Assembly (NCBI GenBank): GCA_016271365.2
Contig: JADMNL010000022.1
Location: 220,448,501 to 220,512,500 of the forward strand
DNA: 64,000 nt
Reading direction: 5' to 3'
From: Neoceratodus forsteri
Taxonomy: Eukaryota > Chordata > Ceratodontiformes > Ceratodontidae
A model generated the notes under the pieces. That model was not told where the DNA came from. It was given only the letters and a program-made list of their open reading frames with translations, and did not search any database. Below, in pieces: positions 10,901 to 23,500 of the stretch; the first letter of the stretch is position 1; the number at the start of each line of letters is the position of its first letter. A program made the translations under genes and the position numbers.

Positions 10901-13900
10901 TTTCAACATATGATGCATGCATCTGACTATATAGAGTATGTAGTTTGCTATATGGTGTATATAGACAGAATATTTAAATTATGTCCCTAATGGCTGCCCA
11001 TGTGCCTGTGCCTCTCCTCTCTCTCTCTGTCTCGCTCTCTTCCCCTCTCTCTCTCATGCTATCTCTCCCCACCCCCATATGCTATCTGTCTCTGTCCCAC
11101 ACTTTTTGGTGTTGACTTTCAACTGCCAAATACTGAAACACTTCTCCAGTCACCACACATCCTGTCTCCCAATGTTAAACCCTGCTTCACTGTCAACCTA
11201 CTGTATAGTCAGTTAAACACTGTAACGAGTAATAAGCAACTGTATTACTAATTATTAAGCACATAACATTTTTGTTTGTGCCTTTTGTGCCCATCGACAC
11301 CCCACTTCTTTGGGCCCCCACACTGCCCCTCTTCTCCCACCAGACTCACCCCTTGCTGATCTCTTTGTGAGCTGCTGCCATCCAGACCTCCAGTCTCCTG
11401 CACAGGCTGACTTGTCCCTGCTGGGGGGTCTTCCAGCTGTTGTCACAGAAATGTCTGCAGAGGTCTCCTGCACTACTGTCTTCATGTTTCTGGCATATTC
11501 TTCTCAGGGGCCATGCCACAGCCTAAAGGAAGTGCTGCTAACAAAGGGGCACTCATGCAGAACCACTGCAGAGGGTCCAGGCATGAGAAGGGCAGAGAAG
11601 CCATTGCCTGGTGTATGGTTGCAGCATTTTGTGCTGTTATGGACTCACCCATTCTTCTCCCCAGTCACTTACACACCTGAGAGGGGTAGTAGTGGCCTCA
11701 CAGCCTTTTGTCACCCATACTGTCACTGGCAACTCCACCAGCCACCACCAGGAATCACTGCAGAGGGGCACTGCAACCTCTCTACCCCTGGGAGTAAATC
11801 ATCCAAAGGACACTTAGGACCATCCCTGCTGGCTCCTGCTCCTGGCATCCTGGGTGTGGAGTGTGAATTGGGGTTGCCAGCATGTCAGATTGATCCCCCA
11901 TCACCCAGTGCCACAAAGTCAGTGCAAATAACACTTTAAGTGCAATAAACAGAAATATAAATGTATGAACCTATGTGCATAACAATGTTAGACACAGCTG
12001 GAGTTTCCAGGGAATACATCAATATAACACGGAAATAAAACATAGAAACATAGAGGCTGATGGCAGATAAGGACTGCAAGGCCCATCCAGTCTGCCCATT
12101 TCTTTTTCTTCCTTTTAAATGTGCCATCAACCTTTGCTCTGTCAATGGCCTATATATTCATACTCATCTGTATTGCTCCCTTATGCCTATTTCATGCCTG
12201 TTTGAAGCCCTGCATTGTATTCATATCCACCACTTCCTGAGGTAGACCGTTCCATGCATCCATTGCCCTTTCTGTGAAAAAGAACTTCCTCACAGCGGTA
12301 ATGTGAGGAAGTTGTTTTTCACAGAAAGGGTTACAGGAACAAGAGAAAAAAAATGGATATTTTTAAATATACAGACAAAATAAAAGACTGCCTTGAATTT
12401 TTTTCAACGGACATTCACCTGTATTGTTTTAATTTGTTCTATCACCACTTTAGCTGTGAAGTCCCTGGATGTCAGTAGTAGTTTGACTCGAATAACAAAA
12501 GAATAGTTAGACAATGCTTGGGTTGACTTTTCTGCAATGATACGGAAGGAGTAAGCAAGAGATGGATTTGTTGTCCGGCTTATCTCATACTGGCATCTTC
12601 CCTTGAAATATGTGAGAGCACCATCAAAGCTGATGTGGTTGGTATATCCCATCACTGCAGCAGTCGTAAAGGTACTTCCACAGTCCATCTTTCCTTTCTT
12701 TACCATACATTGCTTGGTCTCCATGCAGCTGTCAGCAACACAAGTGAAGTTCCCAGCAGAGGAACAAGTGCACCGCTGGGTACAGTCTGATAGCTTCACC
12801 ACTTCACCAACCTAAGGCAGAAAAAGAATAGCATCACCGTTCTCACTAGTACCATTCTTATTGTCAGTGGTATTACTTTATTGTTTTATTTAAATGATTT
12901 TCATCTCCTTGTAATTTGTACACATTTTTGATATTGTTGAAACTATGTTACAGTATATTGTCATTGTCTTTTGGACACAACTGCAGAGGAGCATTGGCTC
13001 AATGATTTTTCCAAAAATAAAATGAAATGAAAAAAAAAACAGCTAGAAAAACTAATGTGTTCTTAATGGAATACTACAGTACTAGTATCCTCTAAAGCAG
13101 CAGCTGATACTATATAACTTCTAGTAACTTCAAATGCAGTGGCTGGTATTATATAACATGTTTTCTCTTTCTGTCTGAAGAAGTTGGATACCTGATTTTC
13201 TGTACATTTTAACAGCCTTTAGTGATTTTCAACCAAAAAACAGTATGGTTATACAGTACTGCCAGTGTACTGATTCATAGCAATGTGTATAAACACCATG
13301 GAAACATAACTGACGGGATACAGCCATCTTATACAGTACTGTAAGTGTGTTGGTGTGTGTCAATGTGTATAAACACATGGAAACAGTATTGACAGGATAC
13401 AGCCATGTTATACAGTAGTGTAAGAGTACTGGTGTATATCAATGCGAATAAACACATGGACACAGTATTGAGCAGATACAACCATGTTATAAAACAAATG
13501 GGGGCTATGCGCTAATGGGCAGAAGTACGCACCTGAGCAGCGTACCCCACCTGTGTCCCTGGACAGGGGCAGGGTGTGTGGTATGCATGACAGCATAAAT
13601 TTGAGGGCTACGTGTCTGTGGCCACACACCCTTGGTGTGCTGGGCCATGCAGATCAGTCAAGGGTGGAGCAGCAGACCCAGGTGGGCAGCACTGGTCCTA
13701 CAGTGGATCTCTTACATGGACAGGTGCACTGTTGGCTGTGTGCCCCTGTGGATGACAGATGGCCAGCTTCCATGGAGGTGTATGGTGGCCAGTACCACTG
13801 GCCGTCTCGAGATGCAGCACCGACAGACCATGCGGTTGGGGGATGTCAGTGCCATAGGTGTGTGTGTGGGGGGTATCACTGGCCAGGGACTGCTGCAGCC

Positions 13901-14478
13901 ATAGGGGGTGCTGTGCCCCTTCGGGTGCCATGCCGGTGCAATGTTGGACTGTGGGCAGCATGAGCACTGTGGTGCAACCCTGGGGTGGAAGTTTCTGCTT
14001 TGGGGGTCAGGGCTACACCATGTGTGTGTGTGGGGGTCTGCCTCTAGGGTACAGGGATGGGGCTGGCCCGCTCTGTGGGGGATGCCCACCTGCTGCAGGG
14101 CATGTAGGGGGCTTATGGCAGGGTGCACCCCGGTGTAACCGTCATCCTCCTATGTATCCTGGTGCACTGCACTACACAGCTTTATGCACGCTGTATTGTA
14201 TGGGCACACCCCCAGAATGCCCCTAGACCATTGCTGTCAGCGTGGCTGGGGAATCCCATGTATTACTGCTTTGTGCCCCATTAGTGAATGTAGTACGGGG
14301 TCCACAGGACCCCCACTGCATGGCATTCAGGCATATATCTATGCCTATTCATCCAGTTTCCGTACACGTAGGCATAGTGCATAAGTCTCATTATTTGTGT
14401 CAGCATATATCACCGTGTATAAACACATGGAAACTGTATTGACAAGGTACAGCCATGTTATACAGTACTGTACGTGAA

Positions 14479-14521
<43 letters not shown>

Positions 14522-17500
14522 CAATATGCATAAACACATGGGAACTATATTGACAAGATACAGCCATAATGACCATGTGCCAATTTTGAATAAAAATAAG
14601 AGTAGTAAGATAATTACCCTTATATTTCCATAGTTACACCTCCTCAAATAAACTACTTTATCTTTCGAAAGGTCTATTTTTCAACCATTAGGGTTAGGAG
14701 CTTTTTAGTAAATGAAGCTTAGAGTCAGGTCAGCTAGTTACACCATACTGATACACGTTTGATATATGGATACACATACATGCATAAACGATGATATAGA
14801 AAAATACATTTTTAGATACCAATATGGCAAAAGTAGATTTTCAGTATATTGATACATACAGAGTGTGTCAAAATAATGCAGTTGTGTATACCTGCCTCCA
14901 GACATGCATGAAATAATTTGTTTCCAGCCCTAATGGTCAAAATGTTAGAGCTTTCTAAAGTAATTACCTTTAAAAGGACTAACATTTAAATTATTGGAGC
15001 TAAAAACATATAAACGAACGCTTTTGCAATTAGGTCAACATTCTTACAAAATGTCTATATATATGTTTAATGTATCGTTACACAAAAATAGACATCAATA
15101 TTGTAACATTTTCAGTTTGAATTTTGCTCTGTTTGACAAGAGAACCTACATGGGTGCCACACCGGGTGAGAATGAGAAACATATGTAAGTATGTTATGCT
15201 TCACTAATAGAAAACTGAATCATGCAAATGGATACATTTTGTTGTATGATTAGTCTCATATAATGAAGCATGTGCTTCTTACCTGGTAGTACAAGCCATC
15301 ATACATACAGCCGCACTTCTGTTGAGGGACACAGAATGTGCCACTTTGCTTATATCCTTTGTTACAGTAGCATCCTTCTGAGCATGCTCCAGTACAGTAA
15401 TCCCCAAGTGCAGAAGGCACACAGGAATCCTGGCAGGGATTTCCACATAGTTCATAGTGACTATTTTCAGGACACTGTAAAGCTGAAAATACAGAAGGTG
15501 ATATACTGCTATTAAAGTAACAGGAAAGACACAGTTTTTCTAGAAAGTCCCAGATTTTTCTTGTGGGTGGGGTTGGCACTGAAAAAAAAGCCCACCTCAT
15601 AATATTGGGAACATCAGGTTATGCAAGCTATAGGATACAGCAGGGTGTGTGGAAATGTGAAATTACTGTACTCCCCAGGATGGCTGTGATGCACGAGGCA
15701 CTGCCCAGTGCCTTCAATCACCTAGAAAGTGAGGTATTTCATGGCATTGCTACACACCTTGGAGTCTGTTATTACACTTATAAAATGGTTTAAGAGAAAC
15801 AAAAAAAAAAAAACAACAACCAAACAGGAAACAGGGAGTAAAATCTGAACCATGTGGTATTTGAAATAAATGCACGGTCATGTGACCAGTTTTGGCCAAT
15901 CAGATAGCTCACTTGACCCAACCCATTTCATAAATTGCATACATCTTCTGAATATAATTTCCCATATCTCCGTAAGTATGCATTAACCTGAAGCTCTGGT
16001 GCCTACCTGTTAGAGTTCATCCTGTGTACACCTAACATCATAATGCTCTACTTGTGACATCACAATCTGTTGCCATGGGAATGAATCTGATGTCACAAAT
16101 AGATGACTGGGATGGCATGTATAGACAAGAACTCAGACCAGAGGAAGTCTAGAGAACAGTGATCCTATTTCAATAGCAGTGACCATATTTATAAAGACAA
16201 AGTGGACAATAAAAATGTTTTAAATTTACACCGAGTTGAGACAAAAGATACAATTTTGCTAAAATACTGTATGATGAGATTTTTTGCCAGATAGCAAATA
16301 CTGCTGCTTTAATGCATGTTCCACTTAAACACATACTCAGAGTGGGCAAAGAGGGTATGCATTTAAAAGTGCTCCACTGTATTATGCACTGAGGCATGAC
16401 CAAGGGTTGGGTCACCATCTGTGAGTGTAACCTCTGCGTGGCTTGGTATTTTATAGCCACAGGATTAGATTAACAAAGCACCAATAGGGTGAACCACAAA
16501 CACATACATGCTAGTTTCTTCTTAAAAAGCCCACAATGTCTTAGCATAAACTTGGTAAAAAACATTGTTTGACTCAGCTTAGTATGGATGTTGCAGATGC
16601 TGTGGCTTTGAATGATTGCTGTAAGCAGCACTGGCATTAATCTAGCTTTAGAACCTTGTCTGAAAGCATTATTGTGGGAATACATTACTTAACCTTGAAA
16701 AGCTGCAATTGTTTTCTGACGTTTGAGGCTTTGTGCTCTAACTGATGCCTTATTGTGGTTTATATGGAATAACCCTGTCATCCCAACATTCTGTGGACTT
16801 ACCCTGCCAGAGTGTTCCTCCTCCCAACCTCCACCACAAAATGGTTCTGGTTCCACTCAGTGGCCGTCATCAGGTACGGGGTTTGTGGGTGGTCAGAAGT
16901 CATCCTGCTGACCAGTGATTTTTTTCCCTTGGCTTTCAGAGCCCTCCCATTGGAGCAGCATGCAGTGGCTTTAGTGATGTCACCATGAATGCTACTGTGC
17001 ATGACTCATCAGACACCTGCCACCCCATCCCTTCATAGCAGTCACTGCATCCTGACCCTTAGCCACCACTACAAGAGGAGAGCAAGCTGCCAGATGCTTA
17101 GTCCTCCTCCCTCCTGCCAGCCCTCTGACAGCCTGAGTTTGTTCCTGAACTCAAGTCACTAGCACTGCAAGAGATAGTGCTACCACTGCAACGGTGGGCT
17201 GGCCCAATGAGGTACTTCATAAATAGGAGATCTCGGGAGAGTCAAGTTTAAAACATACTCATACAGTAACCAACTGAAAGCATAAATGCAGTCATATGTT
17301 CAGTAGCTGCAAACATATTTTGGATAACGTATAAGAAATATTTAGGTTCAAAGACATGTAAAGTAAAATCCTTCAGAGACAAGCCTACAAAACACAATGC
17401 AATGATGCAGAGTAACTAAGTAACCTTTTATTGTTAGGGCTATACAGAATGTGAAATTCCGCTGTCAGGATTGGTGCAGACTGGCAATTCTGCTTCCAAA

Positions 17501-20500
17501 ATGCTTTTCAGAATTTCTCTTTAAATTCAGAGCAATTCAGAAAAGTGTTTCTGTCTTAACAGTGGAATAATTTTCCACAGATCTGTGAAAAAGAATCCAA
17601 AGTTTACATAAAAACATTTTTGCATGTGGGATGTCGGCATTCCTCTACTGACAGAGTTTTGTGTAATTTTCCCAGACTCGGAGGAATTGCATTCTTTTGG
17701 AATTTTAACATTCCGCACAGTCTGATTCATCATGTTCATGTGACGATGAATAAGACAAACCTTGAGAGCGTCTTCAGATCTCAGGTTATAATCAGAAAAC
17801 TACAAAGATAAGAGCTACAAAATAAAAGATGCAACATAATCCTTTGTTCAAAATTTTTATAACCATCTCTCTTGGGTTTATCATCTCTGATGACCTCAAG
17901 GTAGGGAAACAGAGTGACACAGCAGCGGGTAAAGCAAATAGGATGCTGGGATGCATAGGTAGGGCATCACCAGCAGGAAAAGGGAGGTCATAATTCCACT
18001 ATACAAGACATTAGTGAGGCCCCGCCTGGAGTACAGTGTACAGTTCTGGAGACCTTACCTACATAAGGACATAGACAGGGTAGAGAAGGTTCAGAGGAGG
18101 GCAACAAAGGAGATACTGGGATTGCATCACAAGTCCTATGAGGACAGGTTGAAGGACTTGAATATGTACTCCCTGGAGGAGAGAAGGGAAAGATGGGATA
18201 TGATAGAGACATACAAGTACCTTAAAGGGAGAAACAGGGTGCAGAAACACACTATTTTTCCGCAAAAAATATGTTCCGGGACTAGAGGGCATGGGATGAA
18301 GTTGGAGGGAGGGCGATTCAGAGGAAACATGAGGAAGAATTTCTTCACAGCCTCACCAGAGGAAGTGGTGGGGGCTGAAACAATCACGGGATTTAAGAAT
18401 GCATGGGATAGACATAAGGGAATTCTGGAGGTCAGGAGTAAGGGGCAACAGACGTCTAGAAAAACATAAAGTAAACTTACAAGCTCAAATGGGCAGATTG
18501 GGTGGGCCATAGACCATTATCTGCCGACAGTGTCTATGTATCTATGTATCTACGGATAGTGACTACCAGTTCAAACTTGGACAGTGACTACCAATTAAGC
18601 ATTAATGACCCAACAGCCAGTCATTTCTTGAGGATTAATGGCTGGCCAGGAGGAGGAGGGTGGCCCAAGGTGCAGCCAAGGGCCAACCCCACCCAGCCAG
18701 TCAATTTTCAGAAAATGACCAGCTGCAAGGTCATTATTGTGATTATAAGTCTAATTGCAATAATGAGTTTTTTTTTTTTTTTTTTTTACAGATTTTTTGT
18801 ATTTACCATCTTGTTTTGCTGCAACTGCTGTCAGCATATAGTGCTTGACCAGCTCAGTGTCGCTGGTATGTAGGGAATTTCTAAGAGATTTCTGACTGGC
18901 ACAGCAGCCAACCAGTGAACTAGTTTAGCTCATGAATAATTAATTAGACCTATAATATGTATTACGGACCTTTCAAGTGATGGCAATAAATATCAGACTA
19001 CTGTTGTTAAAATGAGCTGGACTGTTTTTCAATAAATTGAAATGGTGTACAGTGGCTCCTACTGTCATATAGGGGATGTACCTGTGGCGTGGTCACGTCC
19101 TGTGCCATGGTGCTTTTGTTCCATGAACCCTCCTAATCCGTTTATAAACAAATATGAAAAGTCATGAAAACTAAATAGTCAGCCTGACCTCTATAGTGTG
19201 CAAACTTATGGAGCCCATACTGAAGGAGGGACTAGTGAGATACATGGAGGAGAATGGTCTGCAAGATAGTAAGCAACATGGGTTTGTAGCTGGCAGATCA
19301 TGTCAAATAAATTTAGTTGAGTTCTTTGGCTATGTCATGAAGGCAGTGGATAAGGGTCAGACCATAGACGTTGTTTACCTGGACTTCAGTAAAGTCTTTG
19401 ATTCAGTGCTACAAGGAATTCAAATAACAAAAATGAAGGAGATAGGGGTGGAGGAAAGATTGGTAAGATGCGTAGAAAACTGGTTGGGTGGCAGGACACA
19501 AAGGGTGGTGGTAGGGGAGTAGTCTCCAGTACAAAGGAGGTCACTAGTGGGGTTCCACAGGGGTAAGTCTTGGGCCTGGTATTGTTTAATAACTTTTATA
19601 AGTGACATTGGGTAAGGAATTCAGGGCAAGATGTGCCTGTTTGCTGATGACACCAAGCTCTGTGGGAGGGTGGACACCCAGGAAGGGATACAGGAATTAA
19701 GGGAGGACCTAGCCAGATGGAAGAAATGGTCAGGGATGTGGCAGCTGGGGTTCAACGCCAAAAAATCCAAGGTGATGCACATAGGGGCAAGAAACCTGAG
19801 AGCAGAGTACTACATTGGAAAAGTGCAAGTAGCTGAGTCGGAGGAAGAAAAAGACCTGGGAGTAGCAATTATTAGTGACCTGAAGCAGTCCATACAATGC
19901 AAAAAGGTGGTGGCAAAGGCTAACAGGATGCTGGGGTGCATTGCAATGGGTTTCAGTAGCAGGCACAGCATGGTTATTCTGCCATTGTATAGGCCACTGG
20001 TGAGGCCTCACTTGGAATATGGAGTGAGGTATTGGCACCTGTACCTAAAAAAATATATTAAGTTGCTGGAAGGTGGTGCAGAGGAGGGTGACTAAAATAA
20101 TCAGAGGACAGCAGGACAGGTCATATGAAGAGAGGCTGGGATCCCTGAAGATGTACTCAATGGAAGAGAGGAAGCATGGGGGATATGATAGAGACCTTCA
20201 AGAACCTAATGGGAGTAAACAAAATAGGATGTGAGGGTCTCTTCAATATGAGAGAAAATACCACCACCAGGGGACACAGCCTAAAGCTGGTGGGAGGAAG
20301 ATACAAGAGGGATGTGAGGAAGCACTTCTTCACAGAAAAGGTGGTGTTGCCATGAAATGAGCTGCTGGAAGAGATCTTGACAACCAAGGCAGTGGGAGAA
20401 TTCAAAAGAGCCTGGGACAAACACAGAGGGAAGATGTGGGACCAAGGAAAAGGGAGGGGGGAGGGAGGAGATGGGGGCACAGATGTTGGTGTAGGGATAA

Positions 20501-23500
20501 GATGCTAAAACCCCAAAACAAATTGGGCAGATAAGATAGAACAGGTGGTTTTCTTCTGCTGGCTACTTCTTATGTTCTTATTAATTATAAAATTAGTCAT
20601 AAAAGCAGTTTAAAAAATATCTCAGAAAGAAAAAATATACTGATCATAAATCTTACTATGTCAGACAAAATATAATAATGTTAAAAAAACATATTTAATT
20701 ACATTATTTGCTGACTAATGAATACTGCTACTTTAAGCAATTAGGCCTTAAAAATGAACCAAGCAAAAAGCTGGCATTTATTGTCAGAAAGGTAATTACC
20801 AACTGACCAGTAGATGGAGAAAGGGTGACAACTGAGGTACAATCTGGCAAATGACAGATACGTTATTGACACTTTACCTTCCCAGTTCTTTGTAACTGTA
20901 TGCAATCTGCAGAGTTTAAAGCAGTAATATTTGTTGCTACCATGTAGTATGGCATAAATAATGTATTTCTGGTAAAATATTAATATATCCATTTTTCTTT
21001 TCATTTTATTTAATTCATGAACTGAGAGTCAGGGTTTTGAAGGTTTGAAAGTTCCCACCCCTGGGCCATGACCACTACAAAAATAAAAGCTCTTGGTGTG
21101 ATACTGTGTTGTTTTTCCAGCAGAAACATGAGATAATACCATCCAGACACATCCACAGTACAAATCTAATACGCACAGTCAAAACGTGTCCACAATGGAA
21201 CAAAATTGTGACTGGTGGCCATTATTAATTACAAGTGTTATTAATCAAAATTCTAGTTATAAAAGCTAGTTTAAAAAATATCTTTGGGATTTACAAATGC
21301 ACTAATGGTACATTTGAAGATGTCAGTATTCCATTTTAGCCTAAATTCTATATGATGAAATTTATTGCTGACTAACAATTACTGCTGCTTTAAATATAAT
21401 GGCTAACTTGGGTAGCACGCGAAAACAGCGAATGAATAATGGCAAACCATCACAATGGTGATGGAACCACTTCTGTGTGACCATGGTTCTGCCCCCATCC
21501 CCGAGTTGTGCCCTCCGAGTTGGAATCTAATTTAAGGGAGACCCGGAGACCTAGGTTTGAATCCCACAGCTGCCACTTGCATACTGTGTGACCCTGAGCA
21601 AGTCACTTAACTTCTTTGTGCTCCCAGGTCCCACCAGCAAACAAGCTTCAGCTTAGTATGTCTCTTCTGGTTAAAAAAAGTGGGGGTGGGAAGGTGGTGC
21701 AGGGGACAATGCCCCCCCATGAAAACACTTTGCCAAAAGTGTTTTCGCTATGAGTTTGGCACCATTCTGACAGGTCACCATTCCCCAGTCGTCCTTCTGA
21801 CATGAAATCACTAACCTGACCTAGCTGCAGCTTCAGAAATGATATACAAAAGTCACAGAGAAGGCAACATAATCTGAATTGTTTAGAATAGGAGCACATC
21901 TACTCACCACAGACAGTGACATTCCTCCAGTCCTGAATAACAAAACCTTTCCTTTGACAGTAAACAGCATAGTCTTGTACAGCTTCGCAAAATACTGTAA
22001 GATCCCCCTCAGAGGCACACATATCAAAAACGCAGTTGTCAAAGAAATCTGTAGGATCGACTGAGTGGAGACACTTCTTAAAGGGACCTTTTGTGTTTTT
22101 AATGATGTTGCAGTACTTGTCGGAACTATAGTTTGCTTTTTTAACATCCAGGCACTGGAAAACTGGCAAAGAGTCTTTGCAGGATGCAACTGAATTTGGT
22201 TCTTGCCAGCTGTTGCCAAAACTGATGGCATTACTAGCCACAGACCCATTCGGTGTTTTAAAGTCATCACTCTGGTTGCCATTAAAGTTTCCGCAGAGGC
22301 CAACTAATAAACCAGCATACCTTCCAGGTACCTCTATTGTGACTGCATGATTCCAGTCATAGGAAACACTGAGACCAAAGTCTGTCTTGAAAACTGCAGC
22401 CGATCCTTTGTTGTTGATAAGAATTTTTCCATATGCGAGAGAAATTGGCAAGTTAGCTTTGACACCATTTACCTAAAAAAGGATACAGAATCTTGTATTT
22501 TCCCATTGAATTAGCCACAAAGAGTCACATTCATCCTATGTCATGGATGCCTTTTTACACATAGCTTATGAAAAATAATCTAGAGTATATCAATCATGCA
22601 GTAGTGATATGCAGGACAGTAGAAAGATAAGCACTTTTCGCTTTAAATTAGGTAACTTTAAGGATAATATTAAAATACTTTTTTTTCACCTAGAAGGTGG
22701 TGAATTTATGGAATTTCCTACCTTTGGAGACTGTGGACATGAGTTCAGTACATGCCTTCATCTCAAGCCAGGACAACACGATACTTCCCATGGGTACTCT
22801 AGTTACTAGGATAGGCATGGACAGGGGTCCCTATAGATTATTATGTGTTTACAAAGCATCCTAATTTGTACTTGCTTATGCAGCAAAGCAGGGTGGGGGT
22901 TGACTTTAGGGATCTAGAGTCCCTTTCGACCATAAATTATGATGTTACTACAATCAGCACTCAGATATCCAATCCCATTCATTCCCATTGTCGTAGACAG
23001 GCATTGGAGTGTGGATTCCATGAGAATCATAGCAAAAGGTACTGAAGCTTAGTCACAGAGACAGAAAAAAGTGTGATGGATAAGAGAGAGTTGGCAAAAT
23101 GAGTACTGAGTGTATGTATGTGTGTTACTTTTCTCATCCCTTGAAACCTAATCCCTTTCTTTTAAGGCTGTTCTAGGAAAAAAACTGTTGTGTTTTGTCC
23201 TTTTGATTTCAATATAGAAAAACAGGCAATAAGAATCTAGATGTAAATCAGTATACTTGTCAGGTTCCTAAAATCTGTAGAAGTCACGTACCTACAATAG
23301 TTAAACCCTTAAGTGGCCCTGGTACATTGTACATCCTGAACTTTATTATGATGTTTCTGACTCATGTTGACACTGTTTAATTCAATACTGTGCCATAATT
23401 GAAGGAACATCCAGCCCCAGGTATACAAGTGTATATATGTTTTACTTATTTACTCTGTTTCTTTTGTACAGAGTTTCGGATTTGTTATTATATATTCATG

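Noticed and set aside
11310..11939. 209-codon plus-strand open frame
   Set aside because: Pro/Ser/His-rich, with no domain, no splice or promoter context and repeated internal words. It runs antisense through an intron of the tectorin-like gene.
13553..14226. Several overlapping open frames of 122-138 codons
   Set aside because: They come from GC-rich composition in an inserted block, occur on both strands, and have no protein family features.
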